Below, piece by piece: positions 42,328 through 53,990 of a stretch of 64,000 nt of DNA. The stretch is from Gadus chalcogrammus (Eukaryota > Chordata > Actinopteri > Gadiformes > Gadidae). Position 1 is the stretch's first letter. Every line of letters starts with the position of its first letter. The translations under genes were made by a program, and so were the position numbers. Location: assembly GCF_026213295.1 (NCBI RefSeq), contig NC_079419.1:9276791-9340790 (forward strand), in the 5' to 3' direction. The notes under the pieces were generated by a model. That model was not told where the DNA came from and did not search any database. It was given only the letters and a program-made list of their open reading frames with translations.

Positions 42328-45300
42328 CTGTGTGCATGTGTGTGTGCTTGGCCACACCCCAGCATGTTTCCCCCTAGCCAAGCCAACCGGACTCAACCCC
42401 CAAGCAAACACTGTCATTGCAAGCCTCATCTGTCCTGGGTCATCGTGGTAAAAAAAAAACATCGAAAATACAAACCCTCAGCCAAGATGAGTATCTGTCA
42501 GCCTTGGAGACCTGAGTTGGACTCCGTTCCATGCCTCTATCAGGAAAAAAAATATGTCAACCTTGGGCACAACTGTGCAACTGTTCATTTTCCGAGAGGG
42601 GAATGAAATTTGAGGGTCGGGCGGTTGATTGCTTTCTTGTTGGGGTAGAAGATCAACTGTTCAAGACTGAATTATTTTAATGATTTTTTTCAACTTTGCA
42701 TACAATCCTTTAACATCATTTTCGGAGAAGGACGGACAGGCCTGCTGTGGGAGGGACTTCGAGGCTGTTTGAAGTAGAGTAGCGGTTCTGTGGATCTGAC
42801 GGGTGCAGGGTGCGGTGGTACGTCCAGATGCCATTTAAAAGGACCTTGTTTTTTAGTGGGCCCCAGCTGGTACAGAGGTTGCCTCTTCCCTGATGGTGCC
42901 ATAGTGTCTGCCAGCAGTGGACTGCTGCTACCCAAACCTCTCCGGAGACTCGTTCCAGGGAGAAACGGCGAGAGGACCGGGAGAATAGAGTCCTCTAACG
43001 GAGATTAATTAGAGTTTTTGTGTTATGCTAAGTACAATAGAAAACACAGGCAACAGCAGAATGGCGCATTGTTTTTGCCATAATGTGTGTCTCTAAATTG
43101 GTGGGGAGGAAGAGAGAGGAAAATTGCAATAGGTCGTCTGGCTGAAGCTGTCTCTCAGTGTGCCTGTCAATGTCCTTGGACCAGAAGAAAGGACCAGGCG
43201 GATGAGTCGTCACAGGGCGGCAGTGATCATCTCAGTGTCTGATAGATTCTTGTCAACGATTACCACCGTCGCTACTTTTGGATATTGCTTCCCAGAGCAA
43301 GGCCAAAGTCAATGTTTGAAGAGCACATTGTTCTCAGAAGTCACACATTTATACCTGGCCTTTTTTTTTGACCATGACATCAGGAGGCAATGTACAGGTC
43401 TAGACCTCGCTCTCCCTGGGATGGTTACTCTGGCTGGTTCTGCCTTTTACTACAAAGGGAAGCCATAACCATGTCAAATGGTAGCACAGAAAACTACAGC
43501 TAACTGAAGGGCATCGCAAATGTAATCAGAATTTAAAATCACATCAGCTAAAGATGCAATTTTCCGTCGATGGGAGCCAGACAAGAGGGCGCCCAGGGTG
43601 TGAAAATAAGCTAATTGCTTTTGAATCCGACCCCAACTTCATGTGAAAACCCAGAGCCCTCAGATGTTTGCATCATTGTGAGGTTAAGGAGAAGCACCAC
43701 GATATTATTATAGTGTCACTAAGGGGAGTCATTTCGTACATTTGTGAATAAACTCCACTGTTCAACGTTTTTCCCAGAATTACAGATTTCCAGAATTCGG
43801 TGTGTCTGCGAAGCTCGGGACAAAGGCTGAGGCGGGACCTACCAAATGGGATTGCACACGCTACTTTTAACAGGATTATGATGGCACACCAAACGGTCAT
43901 GTTGGAGGACACATTTGCATATTGCATCGTGTCTCAGCACACGTGTGATAACGGCAAACGATCCACGTCGGCCAGGTGACTCTGGAGACATGGCTAACCC
44001 TCGGGGGTGGTCCAGCGGTTGGGTCATCAGCAGGAGAGCCTCATTTCTGGGGGACGTATTGAGATTACATAATTAACATCAAACGGAAGACATTGATTGA
44101 CACTCAGCAAAAGGGGTCGTTGTCACGGCCCACAACAGGCATCACCGGTTGCCACGTCAACCCTTTTGAATATAAATGCGGATAGGATGATGGATGGTTT
44201 TCGGGGTGAATTTCGTTCAACCCCGGGGAAAAGGCGCCACCAGCCATACCGTCAAGCACCGAACTTATTCAGTGTTATTTTTTAAGGCTTCTATCATGTT
44301 TCAGAGAACACAGGGAAATGTCTAGAAAATTGAGCAGAAGCCCCGGCTACCCACATTAACCTTACCCCCTCACAGCGAGATCTTTTTAGATTGGTGGCTG
44401 AAAGGGAGAATAGCGCTGTCTTCATTGACATTTCCAAAGCGGCTGGTGAGCTTTGCTGCGGTTGTGACCTCTGTGAATTTTATTAGCAAATGAGACCTGG
44501 AGGGTCTGGATTTAAAGAGCGCCCCTCCATTTTGATTCCCCCCCCAACATAACGATTTTCTCCAGAGTTCAGGACTCCGAATGCAGGCGAAATAATGAGC
44601 ACTAGTCATTATTGCAAATTATATCCTCCACTTGTACCCATCACTCAACCCATAATGAATCTAAATACCTCCATCCAATGCATCCGATAGACTTTTATGA
44701 TTGGGAAGAAAGTTCGCAATTGGAGTGAACTAAATTACAAGGGGATTCCATAGCCATTTTACAGCCATTTTAGCCTTATTTTCTTTCACACAATATTGAA
44801 TCTGATTAATAAAATGCAATCTACTGCTTCTCTCAATCTTCCATCTTCAGTCTTTGCTATAGCAATGCCATTTTCTTCCTGTAGCAGCAGACAGTAGTGT
44901 CATTGCATGCTTATATAGGATTAAATTAACCATTTCATCTCATCATTAATCATAGAACATGTGGTATCAGACCGAAAATATAGTATAGTATAAAAATATA
45001 CTAGCCTATACACAAGCAAGCACAGACAAAACAAAAAAACAAACAAAATGTGGATTATAATGGCAATAACATGACAAATAAGATTAGATATTTCTTCGGA
45101 AGGTTTGCAATGAATTACTTATTACTTATTATATATAGCTCGCTAAAGCAATCTGTGTACAGCTATATTTGCAATACTCAGCCGGTGGTTTATATAACAG
45201 TGGTCAACCAATCTCGAGGCAAATTTTGGGTCATGCACCTGTATCCCATGATCTGATTCAATGTGGATCAATGCAATAATGAAAAATGAACAATTTATAG

Positions 45301-48240
45301 CTGGTTATTTAAATCCTGTGACGCAATTGACCATAACATGTCCAGTCAGGCAGTTTTCTCTCCGCCTAGACTTCTGAATTGATATTGTATTTATTAATTT
45401 GTAGTGAGTGTGGATGATAAGTGAGGATGACTTATTGTACACAAATGAAAACAAGTATATTGCCTCAAAACAACAATAGCATTCTCTTCTGTTTGGAGAT
45501 AAATCTAGAAAGATATTGTTTTTACTTTCCACATCACCATTGACAAATGTTTTCATGGCTTCTTGCTTTTCCTCTGCTTGTCTCAGCCAAGAACATAAAT
45601 CACACTACCGTCAATCATGCTACTGCTATATTCCACCACAATGACAATCACAATAACAGTACATTGACAGAAAGGCAATTGTGAGCACGGGCAAAATACA
45701 CAATAACAATAATGGTGCATGTTACTTCTGCCTATTGAATTTGTCAGGCATCTTCAAGTGCACAAAATACACGGTGATGATATATGACAGGAAATGTACC
45801 AATGCCACCATGTTCTCCATGCTACCGTATAGTCCGTTGAGCTCATTTTCCCTTTCCGGCTGGTCTTATGGAGAGGCTCTAGGCATTGAATGGACGGCCC
45901 TCTTCACCGTGTGTACGAAGGCGAGGGTTCATGGTGTTTATGGGACCTTCTGACAGTAGGCTTATTAGATGTCACCCGTGCCTCGGGGTGATGTTTGCGG
46001 AGGCAGGAGCATGCCGCTCTGACAAATGAGATTCAATTTAAATGACTCAGTGGTTTATTAGACAGGCCCTGGGTCGCAAGGGGCGGCGACCGGAGACCTC
46101 GAGTCGGGGCGTTGTGTTTTGTAGTTTCTCCTATTTGAGGAGGTGATCTGTTAGGACCCAGAGAGTGAAAGCGCTAAGTGGTTCGGATTGTCCCCCGTGG
46201 GACGTTCATTTTGGGTTTGATTGCCAATTTGTGAGCAGGACGCTCGACTCAGAGATGCCACTTTGAAAAATCTTGCAGCAGAGTCAATACACAAGGGCGC
46301 TTGCTTCTCTTCATCACAAACAACCTGAATTCCACGCAAATAACTACTGGCACGTGATCTGTCGGATGGGTTAAGCGTTGACTGGATGCATTGTCGGTTT
46401 TTTATGTCAGCCTCACACACCTGAGAAGCATTTGATGCCAGTCAACCACAAATAAATAAACTCACTTATGTGTTTGGTAAAAACTATATTTTGGAAAACA
46501 CCCCCTGGACTACTGGATGAAAGAATAGCTCATTAAACATCCATGCCACAGTCAGACAGTGGTAAACCCAGGCAACAGTTTTCTACCTTCCAAATTCAAA
46601 CTATTTCTGTATTTCCTTCAGTTCCTACATCAGGTCAAATCAACGAATTACAAATTCATATTTGTGAAATCTTTTCTTTTGTATTAATTTTCGATAGATT
46701 ACGTCATCTATAATTCAGAACCTCTGGAGCCCCACTGCTTCCGAATGTCCTCTTTTGAGAATTAGTATTTCATACAAGGCAATGTCATGTAGTTTTTGTG
46801 CAGTCATCACTATAATTAAAGGTGAACATGGCCTACATTGGAATAATTGTACATTTGTGCTGGTGAATACCTCAGAGTCTGCGATAGCAGAGCACTGCTC
46901 TTTATGGAGTTACAGAGCTGACTGAGCCTTCCAATGTGAGGGGCTCTTTATTTTTAATTGGTCCTGAACATGTCATTGTTCAGGCACCAAGCAGAGAGAT
47001 GGAGGAAGAAGAAAAAGAAGACAGAAAACATCTTGTTCATCTCTACCACATTAGCACAGGACTAACACATTGATACATGATGCTATTTATATATATATAT
47101 ATTACTCTTAGATAAGCTTGCTAATTAGTTTGTCATCCTCTCCTGTGTTTTTTTGCGGTCATTATGGCTTGGAGTGCCAGGCTACTGAATGACAGACTTT
47201 TTTGTTCTGTCTGGGGACTACAAAGGCGTCATGATGAGTTGTCACAGGTCCCCTTGAAACATTCTATTCTTACTTGTCATCGTATTCGGGTAGTTGATAA
47301 TGAGCCTTTCTCTTCTGGCTGCAGTGACCTAAACCCGACAGAATTTTTGGATTTAGAATATGGGGACTAAGCTACCTTGTTGTTTAACGGATCCCCTTAC
47401 ACGATAATAAGGTTGTTTTTCTGGCTGATATATAATCGGAGAAACTCTTAATACACATTAACGGAAACATTTAAAGATGTGGCAAACAAGATGCGACTCA
47501 TTACACAGTGTACCCATTGTTTTATTAATGTTTCATTAACATCGTGGTACAGATGTACAAATGCTGCTTCTCTAATTACCAACAGCAGACGCACTCATGC
47601 ATAAATCTCATGTGCTACGGTACTGCGATGTGACTGTTTCCCATGAATAGTAAGCAACCTGTTTTAATCATAGTGGAAAGCCATGGTGCCAGCATGTTTT
47701 GTCTTTGTAACTTGAGTTACAATTGAACAATTCATCATCGGATTATTAGTGCTGGTTCGCATAACACCAAGGGTGGTTGACGCCCCTCTGGGGGGAAACA
47801 AAAAAAACGTAAATGGTTTGGGCACCTGAACAGATGGTTCATTGTTACTAGGGAGACCTCAAAGCACTTGCGTGGAGCCGCCTGATTGAAATCGGACAAA
47901 TAAGTGTCTCAAAGTCATTTTTAGTAACAGCCTCTCAATCCTAGCACATGACTTCCTGGATAGCCTCAGAAACAATTAGGCTACATGAGACTAAGTAGAG
48001 GAGACAGATTGGAATTGATTTTCTCTGTTAAGGATGCAATATCCTGGCTTTTGAAGACATTGGATCTTTTTTAAGGTTGTCCCTGAATGGTGCTATGTGA
48101 ACATGAAATTACAGGGCCCACAAGATCCCATTCTGTCGGGATCCTGCCGAGAAACAACTTGGCACCGCACATGACGGGCGAAACCAGGGAACATTGACTG
48201 GTTGTCATCACAACCCACAACAGCTCCCGCTCTTCCTCAC

Positions 48241-48276
48241 TCCTCTTCTTCTTCTTCTTCTTCTTCTTCTTCTTCT
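48241..48276 (+). repeat. TCT tract, copy 2
   Basis: An uninterrupted (TCT)n run of about 35 bases, the counterpart of 30809-30848. Confidence 0.85.
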
Positions 48277-49223
48277 GTTCTTCGACCTCCGCTGTTTGTC
48301 TCTAGTTCCATTCTGTAAACATGACAAGCACTGCGCCTTGTAATCTGAGGCTGTAGACAGATGAAATTGCGGTGCATCACAAGTGTGGCACAACACTTCG
48401 TGGCCAAAACCAGAGTCGTTGAACCACAAGGGTTCTGGGGCTAGCAAACTCTGGGCACACGGCGAAACCGCTAGTTGGTCATCCTGAGTGTTTGTCTCGA
48501 TGGTGAAGCCAACAAAAAAAGTAATCCCAGATCTATTGCTGTGTTGTGGTTGTGGTCTCTTAATTAGCTAGAGGTGGCCCTTTTATAATTTTGAACAATG
48601 AAAATCACAAAAACAGGGTACAATTTGACATTGAGAATTAACAGGCATGGCGTGCGTCATTGCGTGGTTTTTGGCACCCACCGTTGCTGTCTCACTTTTC
48701 GGTGAGACTTTATTCCCGAGCCAAGCAATGCAGGATGATGACAAACAGAATGTGTCCCACGTCTCATTGAAAGTTTGCCAGCGTAATCATTCTCACTTGT
48801 GTTTTATTGGCAAGTGGGGAGAGAATTAGATTAACCTTTAATATAGAACCCAAATGATAAAAGCTAAATGGGCCTTGCTTGGCAAATATATGACCACTTA
48901 TTGATTTTTCATCATCTCCCAGCGATCTGTCATTTAGGCAAAGAGAGACTCCTCTCAATGATTCTGCATTTTTATGACTGTGATTGGCCGCCGGTCATTC
49001 CACATAAAAGGACACATAGAGGAAGTCCCATAAAATGTCTAAATTATGTCGAGGTTATTCGGAGGGAATGACCTCTACATAAATTTCATATTTATCCTTA
49101 ACGCAGATTTTAAACCTTTACTCTCATTATGATTCATCGTAAAACTCACAGCTTTAATGTCTTAGATAATGGACTTTTAAAGCTCATGTAAAGAACTATC
49201 AGTCCTGTTTCGCTTTCATATTT

Positions 49224-49276
49224 GAGCGTCCATCCTTCGGACCACAGACGCAAACAGTGACCGACCCCGGGGAGGT
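49224..49276 (+). repeat. ~50-bp direct repeat, left copy, before an hAT-like element
   Basis: It starts gagcgtccatccttcggacc and ends ggggaggt. The right copy at 49605-49654 starts gagtgtccacccgtcggacc and ends acggaggt. The two align over their whole length with a few substitutions and small gaps, and they sit on either side of the element at 49277-49598. Confidence 0.85.
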
Positions 49277-49598
49277 TTGGGCTGAAAGATTTGGGCAAAT
49301 AATGAAATTGTGATTATTTCGACCAATATTGCAATTATTTTTTCGTTTTTTTAATGTTCTGTATTATTCACTAAACAAGCAATAAATCATTCATGCGTGT
49401 GTTGAGATGAATTGATGCATGAATTGATATTATACCATCCTTATTTAATCTTACTTATTGAATTGTAAAAGAAAAATAAATACGAATCTTACTAATCTCC
49501 AGTCAGTAACAGCAAAAGTATCGCAGCCTTTGCGATTTGTATATCGCGTACTATTACATTGGGTTGCCGGTTTGAATTCGATCAATCGCTCAGCCCTA
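49277..49598. mobile_element. Short hAT-like non-autonomous element
   Basis: The left end gggctgaaagattt matches the reverse complement of the right end (agggctgagcgatt) at most positions. The interior has the ttgcgat / attgtgattattt wording common to a family of fish hAT derivatives. It is 322 bases with no coding frame. An 8-base target-site duplication is not visible; the ends abut the ~50-bp direct repeats instead. Confidence 0.7.
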
Positions 49599-49604
49599 GT
49601 TCCT

Positions 49605-49654
49605 GAGTGTCCACCCGTCGGACCACAGACACAGCGACCGACCCCCACGGAGGT
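49605..49654 (+). repeat. ~50-bp direct repeat, right copy, 39 bases before exon 3
   Basis: This is the counterpart of 49224-49276. It occupies the stretch where the branch point of intron 2 could lie. The pyrimidine tract of the acceptor follows it (catcctcatcacctcc...). Confidence 0.85.
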
Positions 49655-49693
49655 CATCCTCATCACCTCCATTTCCCCTCCCATGTCCTCCAG

Positions 49694-49968
49694 GCCCCGC
49701 CTTCATGATGGTGAACACGTCGGGCCGCTTCGCCGGCCAGAAGGCCCTGCTGCTGACGCCCCAGCTGAAGGAGAACGACACCCACTGCGTCCTCTTCCAC
49801 TACTACGTTGGAGGCCGGGACAACAGCCGGCCCGGCCAGCTCAACGTCTACATCAAGGAGAACAACAGCCCTCTGGGCATGCCTATCTGGAACGTCTCTG
49901 GCCCCGCCACCCGCACCTGGGGCCAGGTGGAGCTGGCCGTCAGCACCTACTGGCCCAACTTCTACCAG
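49694..49968 (+). CDS. ptprm: ptprm-like exon 3 (core of MAM domain)
   Basis: This 275-nt exon has acceptor tcctccag and donor gtacgc. It takes two bases to complete the Gly codon begun by exon 2 and ends on a codon boundary. Key segments are [49 protein letters not shown] and [13 protein letters not shown]. Three N-glycosylation sequons are visible (NTS, NDT, NVS), and the Cys of NDTHC should pair with the Cys at the end of exon 4. The LKENDTHC and STxWPNxYQ segments are hallmarks of the RPTP MAM domain. The exon is much more GC-rich than its intron surroundings. One oddity is that the position after THC, usually Ile-Asp in paralogues I remember, reads Val-Leu here. An hAT-like element and a ~50-bp repeat end only 40 bases before the exon. 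Confidence 0.93.
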
Positions 49969-51113
49969 GTACGCCGCACCTCCAGGTTTTCCACACAGGC
50001 TTACGTGTGTCGCGTAGGAAGGGAGTGCGGACACTTTTGGGTTAACACTGGCGTTAGGTTTCGGGGTATGACTCAATAACACGTTTTTTTCCGAAGAGAA
50101 CAATGACAACAAACAAAACTAACGGTTTTGAGGGAGACCAAAACAGCCGCACACAGGCACGTTTTTACAACTCCTAGGAAACAGATAAATTATTGATTCA
50201 CGAAACTACCTCGGTATCCATGGTAATCTCTTCCCAGTCTCTTTTCACACTCCCGGCTCCTCTTTTTCCATTCCGGAACTCATTTGAACTCGCCAGCGAG
50301 CATGACAGAGGGGGGGCCTTGGCGGGGGTGATTTCACACTCGCCTGGCCATTAGTGTTCACCGGGCTCCTTCCGAGTAGCCCACCAAATGTTAATTGATG
50401 CAGAGAGAACCCTTAACCTCCCAGCAGGAGAACGGCCCCCCGGTGGATTTTTTCATTACGGCGGCCAGGCAGGGCTCGGCCGTGTAGGTAGCCGGGGGGG
50501 GGGGGGGGAGGCAGGTCTGCCCGCTCATCATGGCCACGCCGATAACTAAGCTAACAAGGGACACTGCTGAGCTTCTCCCCGCTGAATAACTCCAGGGGAG
50601 CCCGTCCCTTTCCCTGCTTAATGAAGGCCGCCCGAAGAAGAAGGAGAAAGGGGGTAGAGGCCGGCAGCTGCGGCACAGGACGCACACCGGTGCACGCATG
50701 CCCCCCCCCCCCCCCCCCCCAAGTCTGCCTCCTGACGCGCGGTGGTGTTTGGTGTTGAAAACTGGGTAAGGAGTAAACAGTGGCGGGGGCATCACTGCTG
50801 TCGCTGAGGCAGGCCGGGTTTCAGGATAGGACCGAGATCTCTCTGTTTATCTGTTGATACAACCGCCAGCCCAGCTGTAAGTGTATAGTGTAAGATGTAT
50901 TGGATACAGGCATTTACCAGAGTTACATATTTTATTGTGTTATGCCATACAATATGTAGAGGCTATGTAATCGAATCCAATACCTAATCATTTATTAATT
51001 ACAAACATTTTCTTCAATGGTAGAGTTGTTTACATGCAGATGTTTGTATCAGTTAAAGTATTTATAACCAGCCTACCATGCTACAAGACACTGAGTCTTG
51101 TGAAACATCCAGT
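49969..51113. other. Start of intron 3, no gene recognised; poly-G and poly-C runs
   Basis: Intronic DNA after the exon 3 donor. It holds a G run near 50492-50508 and a C run at 50701-50720, both likely to be of uncertain length in the assembly. Confidence 0.6.
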
Positions 51114-51121
51114 GTCCAAAC
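51114..51121 (+). repeat. hAT target-site duplication, left
   Basis: Octamer GTCCAAAC directly before the left terminal repeat, identical to 52213-52220. Confidence 0.95.
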
Positions 51122-52212
51122 TAGGGCTGCAACTAACGATTATTTTAATAATCGATTAATTGGTAGATTATTTTTTTAGATTAATCGATGAATCGGATAA
51201 AAACATTTGTAATTGCCGCATCTTTATTCAAAAGCTGAACATTACTTCAAATTCACAGTGCAGACTGAAGTGTAAAAACACCAGGTTATTGCTCCAACAT
51301 CTCGGAACTATTAAAAGTAATATTAAATGATAAAAAAAAAAAAAACATAACTGGGATATCACAAAAAAAACATACAATGTACGATATACATTTATATCTA
51401 TACAGTATATAAGGGATGTCCATGGTTAACAGGTCAACCGATAAGATCTTTAACCAGTTAATGCTAAAATAATTCATCTTAATTTCTCAGATGACAGGAG
51501 ATCGTTAATTTTTATTGATATTGATACCAATCCTCGAGACTCCTAGAAATATAACTTTTATTAATGCTTTAATTGCTGATACGATGATCATAGTTCAAGA
51601 TAGGACGTTAAACAGGTCATAATTCCATCTTTACTATCTATTTTATATTGCTGGGAAAACAGGTTTTCGCCAAAATCTCAGATGATTTTTATTTTGTGTT
51701 GCATTTGAACACGTCAATTCTATTACTGAGCCTACCTGAACACATCACCTTTGACACTGTTTGCTATCTTTTCTTAGCTAACTAGCTCTATATCCTGCCG
51801 ATTTTAACATGGATTTAAAAACTGGATTACTATTTTTAACTGACGGGACTTTCTACACCGTCCGGTCGTGTGATTACTACCGCTGCTTTAAATGACTGTT
51901 GATGCATGCGGGGCCGACTCAGAGCCCGTCTGCACACCGTCTGCAGCAGCAGAGTTTTCGATTGGACTAGACGGATACTGAGTTGAAGGAGTTTTTTTAA
52001 CCCAGACAGTGAAGGTACAACACTTTCATATAGGCCTACAGTCCAGTGTTAAGATATGACCAAAATACAAGCTGTGATCGCTCACACTAAAGCTCGCTGT
52101 GGGCGTGCAGCGCCGCGCCTACGAGTGACGTATTAATCGCACAAATCAATGACCAATTTCGCTTTTAGTAATACATTTTTATCGATTTTATCGATTCGTT
52201 GTTGCAGCCCTG
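51122..52212. mobile_element. Non-autonomous hAT transposon with perfect 8-bp target-site duplication
   Basis: The left end is tagggctgcaactaacgatt and the right end, read on the other strand, is cagggctgcaacaacgaatc. The flanks carry the identical octamer GTCCAAAC (51114-51121 and 52213-52220), the target-site length diagnostic of hAT insertion. Internal ends are rich in atcgattaatcgat. At 1,091 bases with no transposase frame it is non-autonomous. Only the first base of the left end departs from the usual CAGGG terminus. Confidence 0.95.
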
Positions 52213-52220
52213 GTCCAAAC
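52213..52220 (+). repeat. hAT target-site duplication, right
   Basis: Octamer GTCCAAAC directly after the right terminal repeat, identical to 51114-51121. Confidence 0.95.
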
Positions 52221-52667
52221 CCTTGGACAGAAAGCGAAATGACTGCCTCTGTTGGTATTTGTCATAGGCCACAACATGGGAAAAACTTCTCTTGTATCAT
52301 AACCATCCGTGCTCCACCACTCTTTAGTGGAGGGAGAGAAGAGCTCCTTGAAAATTGCCACTAATTAGCAACATAGGGCTAATTATAGGTATCTATAATT
52401 GCACAGTAACCTACGTGATTGTCAAAAGGGAAGCCACCCAATACTCAGAAATTATATTTTAATTACAGATGAGTTTTTTTATTTTTTTTCAAAACGAGCC
52501 TTTGAGCCTTTGATAATTACTCTGCTGTCAGGTGATCATTAAAACTTTTAATTGAGATTGTCATGCGTTCTTCAGCAAATTACTCAACATTCCTCCATGC
52601 CCTTTCATTGTCCGACAAATGAAAGCATGCAACAGGTCAACATCTTCCATACAGCCGCCAACACCAT
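52221..52667. other. Intron 3 segment between hAT and L2, no gene recognised
   Basis: AT-rich single-copy-looking DNA with no coding signal. Confidence 0.5.
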
Positions 52668-53328
52668 ATAATAGGTACTATTCAAGACCTCCAACCCACC
52701 CCACTCTCCATCCCTGCTGCCCCATCATTTGAACACCTGGCTTTCAAGCTACCCGGCCCCAAACCTCTCATCATTTCAATCATTTACCGCCCCCCCAAAC
52801 CCAACCCATCATTCCTCCCAGATCTCTCTGAATTCATCACTGCACAATCTGTTTTACTCCATGGCGATTTTAACCTCCACATTGACTCACCGGAATGTAA
52901 AAACGCTATGGACTTCCTGGACCTACTCAACTGCTTTAGTTTGTGCCCACAACCTTGGGCACATCCTAGACCTGGTTTGCTCCTCTAGCCTCCACATCCA
53001 CAATGTCTCCAGCACCGACCTCTCCATCTCTGACCACCTGGCCATCTCACTTGTTATTGACATTCCCGCCCCCGAACCCAAACAGGACCGCAAAATCACT
53101 TTCTGCAATCTTAAATCCATCTGTCCAGTTTCTCTCTCCAGCTGCATATCAAACACTCTCTCCGGCCTCACCTTTCCTGTAAATCCAGCCCCCATGGACC
53201 TCGTCAACATCTAAAACAACACACTGTCTACCTCCCTCAACAAACTGGCCCCCCTGAAAACGAAAACTGACCCCCTTTGTTCACCCCGGAACTTTACAAA
53301 CTCAAAAAACGTCTTCTGCGTCTTCTGC
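52668..53328 (+). pseudogene. L2 endonuclease fragment with frameshift and stop
   Basis: The frame starting TIQDLQPTPLSIPAAP runs to about 52940, where the reading continues one frame over as AHNLGHILDLV. That second frame stops after DLVNI at 53214. The last L2 words before the nested insertion (FTPELYKLKKRLLR) are in a third frame. LHGDFNLHID and ISDHLAI are the recognisable APE endonuclease motifs. No complete protein can be made. Confidence 0.85.
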
Positions 53329-53990
53329 CCTGCGTGCATTTCCACCGGGCGCGTTACGGCAGCGCAGCGCTGCCTTGCGAGCCAGCCGTATTCACGCGAG
53401 ATTACGAGATCACGCGATAATCCTAAACCTAATGTACTCACCTTCCACTCCCAAAACTACTGCCATTAAATGCCACGCTTTGTCCTTCCGGCCATTTTCA
53501 TTATAAAAAGGATGATTTGGTACATAAATGACTTCATGTTGCTGAACTTCGACAATGAGTCTCTCGTTGTCCATGTTGCCGACCCTCTGAGACCCTTTGA
53601 TTGATTGACTGCTGACCTGGTGCCACCGGTCATGACGTAATAATGTTGATGTGAAGTTGTGATAGGCTACATGAGTATTGTGTTTTATTTTGAAAATTGA
53701 CCGGATGCTCTATGGCTTTAACTTTTTCACATCCTGCTCGATCTGCTCTGTTGAAATTGACGCGGTTCAGCAACGGCTTGCGTCAAAAATAGAAGTGCTA
53801 TGGAATGATAGCGCTGCGGCGCGTCGAGCCGCTCCTGGGACGCTGCTGAAACGTTCCGCAGCACGCCCGGTGGAAATGGTCTCATTGAATAGAGTGGAAG
53901 CTATCTGCTGCGGTGACCGCGGCCAAGACGTGCCGCAGCCGTAACGCGGCCGTAACGCGGCCGTAACGTGTCCGGTGGAATCGGGCCGTT
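53329..53990. mobile_element. TIR element nested inside the L2
   Basis: The L2 reading is interrupted between KKRLLR (ends ~53321) and the resumed QLKRLHKKTGL (from ~53991). The insert carries inverted repeats. catttccaccgggcg at 53337-53351 matches the reverse complement of 53864-53878 at all 15 bases. A diverged version of the same end occurs again at 53961-53981. It has no coding frame and is GC-rich with repeated gccgtaacgcg blocks (53938-53969). It is probably a non-autonomous DNA transposon of unknown superfamily; its exact ends and target duplication are uncertain. Confidence 0.7.

Noticed and set aside
49458..50045. 195-residue open frame over exon 3
   Set aside because: It reads the real exon in the wrong frame. 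The correct frame gives the MAM motifs LKENDTHC and STYWPNFYQ.
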